Assembly (NCBI GenBank): GCA_020634615.1
Contig: JACKBI010000017.1
Coordinates: 62,001 to 126,000 of the forward strand
Direction: 5' to 3'
Length of the DNA stretch: 64,000 nt
Source: Anaerolineales bacterium
GTDB lineage: Bacteria > Chloroflexota > Anaerolineae > JAAEKA01
The position numbers and the translations under genes were made by a program. Under the pieces are notes generated by a model that saw only the letters and a program-made list of their open reading frames with translations, did no database searches and had not been told where the DNA came from. Position 1 is the stretch's first letter. Every line of letters begins with the position of its first letter. Below are positions 49,425 through 57,662 of the stretch, piece by piece.

Positions 49425-49934
49425 TCACCCTGTCACCTTGTCATCCTCGCGCAGCAACTCCGCCGCCAGCTTGACCGCCTCGACGATGCCGACGTAGCCG
49501 GTGCAGCGGCACAGGTTACCGGAGATGGCCTGGCGGATCTCGTGTTCGGTGGGGTCAGGGTTCTCGGCCAGGAACGGAACCAGCGTCATCAGAAAACCGG
49601 GGGTGCAGAACCCGCACTGCAAGCCGTGTTTCTCGCGGAAGGCGATTTGGATCGGGTGCAGGTCCTCGTGAGTGCTGGCCATATCCCAGTCGGGCGTCAG
49701 GCCTTCGACCGTGGTCAGCTCGTGGCCGTCCACCTGCACCGCGAACAGCAGGCAAGAGCGCACTGCCTCGCCGTCCAGCAGAATCGTGCACGCGCCGCAC
49801 GAACCCTGTTCACAGCCGACATGGGTGCCGGTCAATCCCAGATCGTGGCGCAGGAAGTCGCTCAACAGCAGTCGCGCCTCAACCGTGCGCTGGTAGGCCG
49901 TGCCGTTGACGGTGACGTTGATGGTGTGGGTCAT
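49425..49934 (-). CDS. molybdenum hydroxylase small subunit, [2Fe-2S] protein
   Basis: 169 residues with both clusters: CEQGSCGACTILLDGEAVRSC (plant-ferredoxin-type site) and QCGFCTPGFLMT plus NLCRCTGYVGIVEAV (the alpha-helical second site). It transfers electrons from the molybdenum centre in the large subunit to FAD in the medium subunit. It starts at ATG 49934, and about 120 bp of direct-repeat-like sequence (TGATACGTAATGCGTAATGC and TCAGTTATCAGTCATCAG words) separate it from the FAD subunit gene. Confidence 0.95.
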   Translation of the reverse strand: MTHTINVTVNGTAYQRTVEARLLLSDFLRHDLGLTGTHVGCEQGSCGACTILLDGEAVRSCLLFAVQVDGHELTTVEGLTPDWDMASTHEDLHPIQIAFREKHGLQCGFCTPGFLMTLVPFLAENPDPTEHEIRQAISGNLCRCTGYVGIVEAVKLAAELLREDDKVTG

Positions 49935-50058
49935 GGTGCGTGATACGTAATGCGTAATGCGTGATCGGTCGCTCGTTGTCAGTTATCAGTCATCAGTTAT
50001 CAGATCAGATTTCCGCTCACTGCCAACTGTTCACTGACAACTGATTACTGGCCTCTGA

Positions 50059-50937
50059 TCACTGGCCCGCCGCTCGCTCGAAGGCCCGCGCCAGCGTCCG
50101 CTGAGCAAGGACGCGCGCCAACTGGCGGCGGTAGGCGGCGGAGGCGTGGATGTCGGCTACTGGGTCGATGTCGTCCGTTGCGGCGATCTCAGCGACCTGT
50201 GCAAGGAGGTCGGGCGACGGTTGCCGGCCTTTGAGCGCGGCCGCGGCTTGCGTCGCGGACACAGGCCCCTCACCTACACTGAGGTAAACCAGGCGCGCCT
50301 CCTCACAACGACCGGCTGCGTCGAGAATTACTATTGCCGCGACGCCTACCATCGCATAGTCGCCCGGCCGCCGGGCCACTTCGTCGAAGGCATAACCGCT
50401 GCGGGCCGGCAACGGCGGGATGACAATCTCTACCAGCAACTCCTCGGGCGTGAGGTCGGTGGTGAACAACCCCTGGTAGAAATCGGCGGCAGCCACCCAG
50501 CGCTCGCCCGTCTGGCTTTGCAGACGGAAGCGTGCATGGAGCGCCACAGCGACCGACGGCAGTTCCGCCGACGGGTCCGCGTGCGCCAGACTGCCGCCGA
50601 TGGTGCCCCGGTTGCGAATCTGGCGGTGGGCGATATGCGGCATGGTCTCGTGTAGCAACGGTGCATGTTGCGCCACCAGTAAGTCCTGTTCGACCGTGCT
50701 GTGACGGGTCATTGCGCCGATGTGCAGATCACCGTCGCTGCCGAGACGAATGTAGGCCAGTCCAGGGATGTGGTTGAGATCGACCAGAATGCCAGGCTGG
50801 GCCAGGCGAAAGTTCATGGTCGGGACGAGACTCTGGCCGCCGGCCAGCGGCTTGGCGTCGTAGCCATGCTCGGCCAGCAGACTCAAGGCGTCGGCAAGCG
50901 AATGAGGCGCATGATATTGGAACGGGGCTGGCTTCAT
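50059..50937 (-). CDS. molybdenum hydroxylase medium subunit, FAD-binding
   Basis: 292 residues of the CoxM type. PLAGGQSLVPTMNFRLAQP carries the AGGQS FAD loop, IGAMTRHSTVEQD follows, and RNRGTIGGSLAHADPSAELP carries the TIGG FAD motif. The CO_deh_flav_C domain (GYAFDEVARRPGDYAMVGVAA) completes the protein. It accepts electrons from the small subunit. First gene of the coxM-coxS-coxL-lipase-coxG series on the minus strand. Confidence 0.95.
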   Translation of the reverse strand: MKPAPFQYHAPHSLADALSLLAEHGYDAKPLAGGQSLVPTMNFRLAQPGILVDLNHIPGLAYIRLGSDGDLHIGAMTRHSTVEQDLLVAQHAPLLHETMPHIAHRQIRNRGTIGGSLAHADPSAELPSVAVALHARFRLQSQTGERWVAAADFYQGLFTTDLTPEELLVEIVIPPLPARSGYAFDEVARRPGDYAMVGVAAIVILDAAGRCEEARLVYLSVGEGPVSATQAAAALKGRQPSPDLLAQVAEIAATDDIDPVADIHASAAYRRQLARVLAQRTLARAFERAAGQ

Positions 50938-51125
50938 AGACGGTTCAACCTGTCAGCCTGGGGGAGAGAAAGAAAAAGCACGATGGATGACGCACGGGAA
51001 GTATGCCAGAGAGACCAGCCTTTGTCAAGGAAGAATCTGATTTTGCAGGGAGACCCGACGCGCGAGTTGTCGAAGGTTCCGGCGTTTGCGGCTTCACAAA
51101 CGGACGGCACGCAACTCAACAAGCA

Positions 51126-51157
51126 AGGCTCGCTCACACGATCGTGCAAGCGAGCCT
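51126..51157 (-). terminator. terminator-like hairpin after the coiled-coil gene
   Basis: AGGCTCGCT and AGCGAGCCT pair around a loop that contains the palindrome CACGATCGTG. On the minus strand it is followed by TGCTTGTTG, a weak T-rich tail. It lies about 35 bp after the stop at 51193. The rest of 50938-51192 has no gene-like frame. Confidence 0.6.
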
Positions 51158-51192
51158 CTGGTATTAGTAATGAGGATCGAGCGATTCAGCTG

Positions 51193-54123
51193 CTACTCGT
51201 CGCTGGCTTCCTCGGTCGGGAAAGTCTCTTCGGACTCAGCTTCCAGTTCCGCCTCAGCCGCCGGCGGCGCATCTGTTTCGGCCTCAGCCTCGACATCTGC
51301 GGCCGGCACGTCTTCTGCACTCATGGCCTCGGCACGGCTGCGGGCGATCTCCAGAATTTGACCGTAGTCAGGCTGGCGGAACTCCGGCGCATCGATGATC
51401 TCGGCCAACCGGTCGCGGCCTGCGTCGGCCAGTTGCTGGTAGGTGAAGATGCCGGCCATGTAGAGCCGCTTTTCGAAGGCGGCGCCGATGCCAGGCAGTT
51501 CCTCGAAGTCGTCGATCCGTTCGACTGCCCACAGCGCGCCGATGGTGTCGGTCTGGCTGGCCCACTGGTAGGCGCTGGAGCGAATGCCGTTGTAGTCCAC
51601 CCGGTCGAGCTGGATCTCGGGAATCTGCAAGCTTTCCTGAATCGCCTCGTTAGAAAGGGTCGAAACCTCCCAATAAGTGCCGATGCCCGCCTTGTAGAAA
51701 CGCTGCTGGAACGCCTGGCCGACGCCGTGGATATCGTTGAGCGCCTGCACACCGGGCACGAAATAGGGCTGGACGCCGGCCAGTACCGCCGCCGTGGCCG
51801 CGCCGCGCTTGATCGGCGGCATCTGCGCCAGCTTGTCGGCCATCTGGGCGGCTTCCTGGAATGGTGCCGCGGACGCCAGTTGGCTGCGGGTCTCTTCCAG
51901 TTCACCGGACTGCGCGGCAAGCTGTTCCTGCAAGGCGGCGAGCTGGGCGGCTGTCTCCGCCAGTTGCTCGTCCTTCTCCTGCAACGCAGCCGCGGCGGCC
52001 GCGCCGGCCGTGACGCCGGCGACGCCTACCATGCGCGTTCCCGTGGAGCCTGTGACGGCCTCCTGCACCTGCGCCAGATCCGCTTCGTTGGCGGCAAACT
52101 GCTCCTGAAGCTGTGCCAACTCCTCATCCTTGAGTTGTAGGGCCGTCTCCAGGCCCGACTTTTCCGACGCCAGGCTGTTGACCTCGCCTTGCAGCGTGAG
52201 GAAGCGGTCGTTGTAGTCTGCCAACTCCTGTTCCTTGTTCTTCAGCGTGAAGTCCAGGTCGTCTCTGGCGGTGGTCATCGCGTCCAGGTTCGTCTGCAGG
52301 TCGGCCACCTGCGCGGTCAACGATTCGATCTGCGCAGCCTGGTCCTGTGTCTGGGTGTCGTAGGCCGTGATCTGGGCCTGGAGATCGTCTTCCTGGCTCT
52401 TGTTGCGATGGATCGCAGCGGCGGCAGCGGTTGCCAGGGTCGCCAGGCTCGCTGCCTTGGCGACCGGCCGACCTTCCTCATCTGTTTCCGCCTCTTCTTC
52501 CACGGGCGCGATCCCTTGCAGCGCCACCTGGGCGGCGTCCACCTGGTCGCGCAGGTCAGCCAGTGCGGTCTGGCTGGCGTCTAGCTGGCTCTGCAAGTCG
52601 GCCACCATCGCTTCCAGCGTCTCGATCTGGCCGTTTAGGTCGGCAATGGTCTGCTCCTGCTGGGCGACCTGTTCTTCTAACGCGGCCTTTTCTGCGGTCA
52701 GGCTTTCAGCCTGCGCTGCCAAGGCAGTGATCTGCGCCGCCTGCGCCTTGTCGGTGTCGGAGAGCGCGTGGATGCCGGCTGCCAAAGCGCCGATGCCCAT
52801 CAGCTTCGGCGCGACCTTGGTCTCCTGGTCTGCGTCGTCAGACGTCTGCTCACCTTCAGTTTCCGCGTCAGGTGCGGCTTCCTCCGAGGCGGCAGCCTCC
52901 GGTTCAGCGGCCGCTTCCTCATCGGGGGCAGCGACCGTTGCTTCTTCAGTCGTCACGCCCAGTTGCTGGCACAGGCTGTCGATCTGCACGTTGATCTCGG
53001 CCAGCTCGTTCTCACGCGCGGCAAGTTGGGCCTGCGTCTCGGCCAGGGAAGCGTTGGCTGCGTCGAGATCGGTCTGCACGGCGCTGCTTTGCGCAGTCAG
53101 TTCGTCGATCTGGGCGGTCAGGCTCTCGCGCTCGGTCTGCAGGGTCTCGACCTCGGCCTGGGAATCGGCCAGTCCCTGGTTCTTCTCCTGCAGGTCGGCG
53201 TCCAACGCCATGCGGTCGGCCTGAACGGCAAAAAGCTGGCCTTTCAGCGTGTCAACCTGGTCGCCGGCGATTTGCAGCGCCTCCGCGATCTGCTGGTTGT
53301 ACTGGCCGACGGCGGCCACCGATGCAAAGAGGGCGCCCAGCTTGATCGCCCGGCGCTCGCGGCCGTCGATTACTGCCGCTTCTTCTGCAACAACTGGTTC
53401 TTCGACGGCGACCGGTTCTTCTTCGGCGACGGGCGTTTCCTCAGGTGTGACGGAAGCGTCTTCTTCGAGCAACTGTGCGCCGTCCTGTGCGGCTGCCACT
53501 TCTGCCTGGACGACCTGCTCTTCGACTTCGCTGGCGGCCGGCGGCGGCAGCATGGCAGTCAACTCGTCGTTCAACGCCGCCAGTTGCACCTCCAGATCGT
53601 CCAGCTCGGCATCCCGCTCGCGGATGGTGTCTTCAGTCGCGGCGACAGCCAGTTGGGCGGCCTCGATGTCGGCTTCCAGAGTCTGGACGCGGGCAGCCAG
53701 ATCCACCGCGGCGTCAGCTTCATCTTCGCGTACCACCTGCGTCTCCAGCAAGGCCTGCTGTTCGGCCAACTGGGCTTGCAGATCGGCCAGTTCCCGCTCG
53801 CGCTCGGCTAACTGCGCCTGCAGATCGATGCGCTGGTCCCTGGCGGCTTCCAACTCCCTGCGCAATTCACCAAGATCTGGCAGATCGCCGCCGCCACGGG
53901 CCGCTTCAATCCATTCAGGTGGAAAGGCCGACATGACAGCCTTCAGATCGTCGTACTCCTGGTTGCGCTTCTGCAGTGCTGTCGCCATTTCGGCGCCAGC
54001 ATATGTCAGGAAACTCAGGCTTGTGCGCATCGCAGGCAATTCAGCAGGGTCAGACCTGGAGAGTATCTTGCTCACCGACTGCGCATCGGTTTCATCTTTG
54101 GCCGACTGGGGAAATTGTTCCAT
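51193..54123 (-). CDS. giant coiled-coil protein with C-terminal tandem helix-hairpin-helix domains
   Basis: 976 residues; AGGAGG precedes ATG 54123. Residues about 60-730 are long heptad-rich coiled coil (repeated LxxQLxxxExxLAxLQ), interrupted by acidic Ala/Glu/Pro-rich spacers and by several short hydrophobic Ala-rich stretches (IKLGALFASVAAVGQYNQQIAEAL, KLMGIGALAAGIHALSDTDKAQA, TLATAAAAAIHRNK, MVGVAGVTAGAAAAAAL). These recur about every 150 residues and look like a repeated module. Residues about 770-930 hold two helix-hairpin-helix units (NDIHGVGQAFQQRFYKAGIGTYWEVSTLS and ELPGIGAAFEKRLYMAGIFTYQQLADAG). The acidic tail ends the protein. Possible nucleoid-associated or scaffold role; no family assigned. 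Confidence 0.85.
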   Translation of the reverse strand: MEQFPQSAKDETDAQSVSKILSRSDPAELPAMRTSLSFLTYAGAEMATALQKRNQEYDDLKAVMSAFPPEWIEAARGGGDLPDLGELRRELEAARDQRIDLQAQLAERERELADLQAQLAEQQALLETQVVREDEADAAVDLAARVQTLEADIEAAQLAVAATEDTIRERDAELDDLEVQLAALNDELTAMLPPPAASEVEEQVVQAEVAAAQDGAQLLEEDASVTPEETPVAEEEPVAVEEPVVAEEAAVIDGRERRAIKLGALFASVAAVGQYNQQIAEALQIAGDQVDTLKGQLFAVQADRMALDADLQEKNQGLADSQAEVETLQTERESLTAQIDELTAQSSAVQTDLDAANASLAETQAQLAARENELAEINVQIDSLCQQLGVTTEEATVAAPDEEAAAEPEAAASEEAAPDAETEGEQTSDDADQETKVAPKLMGIGALAAGIHALSDTDKAQAAQITALAAQAESLTAEKAALEEQVAQQEQTIADLNGQIETLEAMVADLQSQLDASQTALADLRDQVDAAQVALQGIAPVEEEAETDEEGRPVAKAASLATLATAAAAAIHRNKSQEDDLQAQITAYDTQTQDQAAQIESLTAQVADLQTNLDAMTTARDDLDFTLKNKEQELADYNDRFLTLQGEVNSLASEKSGLETALQLKDEELAQLQEQFAANEADLAQVQEAVTGSTGTRMVGVAGVTAGAAAAAALQEKDEQLAETAAQLAALQEQLAAQSGELEETRSQLASAAPFQEAAQMADKLAQMPPIKRGAATAAVLAGVQPYFVPGVQALNDIHGVGQAFQQRFYKAGIGTYWEVSTLSNEAIQESLQIPEIQLDRVDYNGIRSSAYQWASQTDTIGALWAVERIDDFEELPGIGAAFEKRLYMAGIFTYQQLADAGRDRLAEIIDAPEFRQPDYGQILEIARSRAEAMSAEDVPAADVEAEAETDAPPAAEAELEAESEETFPTEEASDE

Positions 54124-54217
54124 GTGTGTCCTCCTACACAGGACGGTGAACTACCAGAGAAATATCTTCCTCGATAGCTGGGTTGGCTAGGGTCTGAAGA
54201 TGGTTCCCGGCTCCCCG

Positions 54218-55051
54218 TCAGCGTGCGGCAGCCTTGCCAGCGCGCATTGCTTCCAGCTCGGCGGTCAGAGCGGCGATCCGATGGTTGGCCTGGTTCAGGG
54301 ACTCCTCCTTCATGCGCAGCATGGTTGAGGTGAGCAGGGCCAGCTCGCCAGCGACTTCGCCGCGGGCATTTTGCAGCTTGTTGTCGAGATCGCTGTTGAT
54401 GCCGCTGAGCGCTGCAACGTTGCGGCGCGCTTCAGCAAGATCCGTCTGGGTGTCAGCCAGCAGCGACTGGTGTTCCATCAGCTCGCGCTGCAGCCTGACG
54501 GCCCGCAGATAGGCTTCATTGAGGGCAACTTCCTTGTTGCTCAATGCTTCCTGGGCTTCGGCTTGCTGTTCCTTGGCTGCTGCCAGATCGGCAAGGACGC
54601 CGTCCAAAGTCAATTTGGTCGCTGCGTCTTCCGCCGCGAGGGCGTCGTACGATGCTTGCAGGGTAGCCTCGTCCTCCAGCAGTTGCAACTGACGAGTCTT
54701 CATCTGCTCCAGCTCAGCGGATCGCTCCAGCAGCATGGCATCCACAGCGTCCTTCTGACCGGTGACAGCTTCCAGGTCGCCCTGCAAGGAGGCGATTCTG
54801 CTCTGCGCCGTGTTATAGCGCGACTGCTGTACGCTCAGGTCAGACTCCAGATCCTGCGCTTTGGCCTGAGCTTCCTTGGCTGACTTGTCGGCAGCGGCAA
54901 GCTTGGTGTTGAGCGAAGCCGTGTTAGCCTCGGCGCGCTGGGCCCGGCCACGCATAGGAAAATAAGTAACTAACCAACCGATGATCAAGCCGATGATGCC
55001 GCCGATGAGCAGCGGCTGCCAATTCAGCGATAGCCAGGTTTGCAGATCCAT
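54218..55051 (-). CDS. membrane-anchored coiled-coil protein
   Basis: 277 residues from ATG 55051 (GGAGG upstream). One membrane helix close to the N-terminus (QPLLIGGIIGLIIGWLVTYFPMRGR) is followed by an uninterrupted coiled coil to the end (SDLSVQQSRYNTAQSRIASLQGDLEAV...). The topology suggests an inner-membrane anchor with a long cytosolic rod. It lies 94 bp upstream of the 976-residue coiled-coil gene in the same direction, so the two rods may interact. Function unknown. Confidence 0.83.
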   Translation of the reverse strand: MDLQTWLSLNWQPLLIGGIIGLIIGWLVTYFPMRGRAQRAEANTASLNTKLAAADKSAKEAQAKAQDLESDLSVQQSRYNTAQSRIASLQGDLEAVTGQKDAVDAMLLERSAELEQMKTRQLQLLEDEATLQASYDALAAEDAATKLTLDGVLADLAAAKEQQAEAQEALSNKEVALNEAYLRAVRLQRELMEHQSLLADTQTDLAEARRNVAALSGINSDLDNKLQNARGEVAGELALLTSTMLRMKEESLNQANHRIAALTAELEAMRAGKAAAR

Positions 55052-55215
55052 AGGTGCCTCCAAGGGGATTAGGGTGCGATCCGGCGTGATGCACACCGGG
55101 GACGACGAAGAATGCAACTAGGACACATTATACTTATGGACTTTCAGGACGCAAGCAGCCACGCACGGTCTCTTGGCTGTGCCGTTGCCAGATGATACAA
55201 TGGCCCAACCAACAC

Positions 55216-55247
55216 AAAAAAGCACCCGGTCATCGACCGAGTGCTTT
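55216..55247 (-). terminator. Rho-independent terminator of the DUF302 gene
   Basis: On the minus strand AAAGCACTCGGTC pairs with GACCGGGTGCTTT (one wobble) around GAT and is followed by more T residues. It lies 17 bp after the DUF302 stop codon. Confidence 0.85.
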
Positions 55248-55263
55248 GGCTGCGCCACCGAAA

Positions 55264-55689
55264 TCAGGCTGGCTCGTTCACCGTCTGTAGCAGGTTGGCC
55301 ATGACGATGTTGAGCTTGTTGGTGGCGGTCTCGGCTACCCCGTTGAGCGCCGGGTTGCCGACGGCGCCGATGGCGACCATCGGGTTGATCGCTGAAACGG
55401 TTGTGGTGCCGTCGCCGTTGTCATACACTACCACGTTGCATGGCAGCATCAATCCGGCAATCGGATCCGTGCTCAACGCACGGTGAGCCAGCGGCGGATT
55501 GCAGGCGCCGAGGATGACGTAAGGACGGACATCTACATCCAGCTTCTTTTTGAGGGTCGCCTTGACGTCGATCTCGGTTAGCACACCGAACCCCTGCTCC
55601 TTGAGGGCTGCGGTTACGTCATTGATAGCTTGTTCGTAGCTCAGCGGCAGCACAGCGGTGATGCCCAATGGATTGGTCGTTGCAGTCAT
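55264..55689 (-). CDS. DUF302 domain protein
   Basis: 141 residues, one DUF302 fold: YEQAINDVTAALKEQGFGVLTEIDVKATLKKKLDVDVRPYVILGACNPPLAHRALSTDPIAGLMLPCNVVVYDNGDGTTTVSAINP. The conserved LGACNPPLAHRAL and LLPCNV-type cysteine motifs are present. The biochemical role is unknown; members are often linked to sulfur metabolism or heavy-metal stress. It stands alone, divergent from the ECF sigma gene. Confidence 0.92.
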   Translation of the reverse strand: MTATTNPLGITAVLPLSYEQAINDVTAALKEQGFGVLTEIDVKATLKKKLDVDVRPYVILGACNPPLAHRALSTDPIAGLMLPCNVVVYDNGDGTTTVSAINPMVAIGAVGNPALNGVAETATNKLNIVMANLLQTVNEPA

Positions 55690-55936
55690 GGTGTTTTTCT
55701 CCGTTTTGATTTAGTGGCGGTTACAGGAGTTCAGCGACTGTAATCCCCGCCCAGGTAAGATAGAGCCACATCAGCGGCTCAAACTCAGATAGCGGCTGCG
55801 ATCACCCGGTTTGTTCAACCAGGGAGTTTCAATCTCTGGATATTCTGACCATAGGATGCAGTTGACCCGTGATTGGTTTCAGCTGAGATCGAGCCAGCCG
55901 CGTATTGTAACCAGATGACCAGGAGTCCCATCCAAT

Positions 55937-56560
55937 ATGCCAGGATTGGCAATTGATCTCAATATCTACCCGGACGAGACGGCGCTGCTTGAGGCGCTGA
56001 AGGCGGGCGACACCCATGCCTGCGCCTGTATGGTCAAGCACCACGGCAACCAGATGTATGCGGTAGCGCTGCGCATTGTCGGTGACAGCGACGAGGCCGA
56101 AGAGGTCGTGCAAGAGGCGTTTATCAGCGCATGCAGCAAGGTGGACAGCTTCGAGGGTCGCAGCAAGCTGAGCACCTGGCTGTATCGCATTACCACCAAC
56201 GCCGCGTTGATGCGGCTGCGCAAGCAGCGCGGCGACACGGTTTCACTGGATGAGCCGCAGTTGATGGAAGAAGGCGACCTGGTGCCGCGCCAATTGGGTG
56301 ACTGGCAGATGGAACCCAGCCAGGAGGCGCTAACCACCGAGTTGCGGCAGGTCATGGATGAGGCAGTGCAAGGATTGAATCCCACACTGCGAGCGGCCTT
56401 CGTGCTGCGAGACATTCAGGGCCTGAGCACGGAAGAAGCGGCAGCAGCGCTGGACATCAGCGAAAGCGCGTTGAAGGTGCGTCTGCACCGGGCGCGACTG
56501 CAACTGCGCGAAAGCCTGGCCGATTATCTGGCCGGCGGCAAAGAAGAGGCACGACTATGA
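55937..56560 (+). CDS. ECF-type RNA polymerase sigma factor
   Basis: 207 residues. Region 2: CMVKHHGNQMYAVALRIVGDSDEAEEVVQEAFISACSKVDSFEGRSKLSTWLYRITTNAALMRLRKQRG, which binds core polymerase and the -10 element. Region 4: LRAAFVLRDIQGLSTEEAAAALDISESALKVRLHRARLQLRE, with the -35-binding HTH. The stop overlaps the anti-sigma start by four bases (ATGA), so production is coupled. AGGAG lies 11 bases before ATG 55937. The group is probably released by an oxidative or envelope signal sensed by the zinc anti-sigma. Confidence 0.94.
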   Translation: MPGLAIDLNIYPDETALLEALKAGDTHACACMVKHHGNQMYAVALRIVGDSDEAEEVVQEAFISACSKVDSFEGRSKLSTWLYRITTNAALMRLRKQRGDTVSLDEPQLMEEGDLVPRQLGDWQMEPSQEALTTELRQVMDEAVQGLNPTLRAAFVLRDIQGLSTEEAAAALDISESALKVRLHRARLQLRESLADYLAGGKEEARL

Positions 56561-56820
56561 GCGACCATGCGCACGACCACACAACTTGCCACGATCTTCT
56601 GGGCAGCCTGAGCGACTATATCGACGGCGCTCTGGAAAACGCCCTTTGCATAGAGATCGAGACCCATATGGCCGAATGCGAGAACTGCCAGGTGGTCGTC
56701 GATACGTTGCGCAAAACAGTGCTGCTCTATCGCGACCTGCCGCCGGAGCCGATGCCGGCCGACGTCGAGGAGCGCTTGTTCAAGCGAATGGAACTGAGCG
56801 AGTACCTCACCACGGTCTGA
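56557..56820 (+). CDS. zinc-finger anti-sigma factor
   Basis: 87 residues with an anti-sigma zinc-binding domain: TCHDLLGSLSDYIDGALENALCIEIETHMAECENCQVVVDTLRKTVLLYRDL, containing H-x3-C-x2-C. There is no membrane helix, so it is a soluble ZAS-type anti-sigma like RsrA/ChrR-N, which commonly releases its sigma on cysteine oxidation. Its gene overlaps the sigma factor by four bases. Confidence 0.92.
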   Translation: MSDHAHDHTTCHDLLGSLSDYIDGALENALCIEIETHMAECENCQVVVDTLRKTVLLYRDLPPEPMPADVEERLFKRMELSEYLTTV

Positions 56821-57020
56821 GAAGCTGTTGGCAAGGTCGCCTTGGAAGACCTCGGAAATCGACGACTACCTGTCACGCTGGCCCTCCAGTTGCGGGAATG
56901 CCCTCTGGCTGAAGGTGTGTCGCCTTCCGAAGTCTGAGCGAACGCTTTTTCAAACGGTCTCGGAGACGATCAAACAAAGGACTGCCAGTCCTGGCTGAGT
57001 CCTACTGAAAGGAAAGTAAA

Positions 57021-57455
57021 ATGGCAAAGGTATCTGTTACCTGGCAGCGGGAAGACCTGCTGCTGGAAGCCGAAAACGACACCGGCAACAAGATCATGCT
57101 CGACTCGAGCGCAAGTGGCGTGGGCAAGAACCGCGGCGCGCGGCCGTTGCAGTTGCTGTTGATGGGCCTGGCGGGCTGCACCTCGATGGATGTCATCAGC
57201 ATCCTGAAGAAGATGCGCGAGCCACTGGAAGATTTCCACGTCGACGTGAACGCTGAACAAGCCACTGAACACCCGCACGTTTACACTGACATTCATGTCG
57301 AGTATGTGATCACAGGCGACGTCAAGGAAGAGTCGGTGCAGAAAGCGATCCGGCTATCTGAGGAGCGTTACTGTTCGGCCAATGCGATGTTGCGCCAGGC
57401 AGCGACTATCACGAGCAGCTACCGCATTATCCGGCCCGAACCGATGCCGGCCTAG
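57021..57455 (+). CDS. OsmC family protein
   Basis: 144 residues. GARPLQLLLMGLAGCTSMDVISILKKMREPLEDFHVDV carries the first conserved cysteine and SEERYCSANAMLRQAATITSSYRI the second, both in the OsmC/Ohr active-site arrangement. The protein would reduce peroxides as a thiol peroxidase homodimer. AAAGGAAAG precedes ATG 57021. It lies 200 bp downstream of the ECF sigma/anti-sigma pair; that spacer has no clear gene. It may be a target of the sigma factor (inference). Confidence 0.9.
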   Translation: MAKVSVTWQREDLLLEAENDTGNKIMLDSSASGVGKNRGARPLQLLLMGLAGCTSMDVISILKKMREPLEDFHVDVNAEQATEHPHVYTDIHVEYVITGDVKEESVQKAIRLSEERYCSANAMLRQAATITSSYRIIRPEPMPA

Positions 57456-57473
57456 CAGGCCTCTGCGGATTAC

Positions 57474-57517
57474 AAACGAAGACCCGTCGTTCGCTGGTGA
57501 ACGACGGGTCTTCGTTT
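57474..57517 (+). terminator. strong Rho-independent terminator after osmC
   Basis: A perfect 19-bp stem (arms 57474-57492 and 57499-57517) with a GCTGGT loop, ending in a T-rich tract. It may terminate in both directions, since A and T tracts flank it. Confidence 0.88.
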
Positions 57518-57662
57518 TGTGCGGCGACTGCCTTTGCTGACAGGCAATTACGCTAAATAAAGCAACGCCCACCCTGGGTTGGGGGAGGAGGTCCAGGGTA
57601 GGCATTGGCAGGAAGATTCTAGCACATCTTTTACGCGCTGGCAAGTCCCGAAATTCAGATTT

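Noticed and set aside
46906..50937. Aerobic CO dehydrogenase (coxMSL) in the strict sense
   Set aside because: The active-site loop is PYRGAGR (form II); the AYxCSFR loop of genuine CO dehydrogenase is absent.
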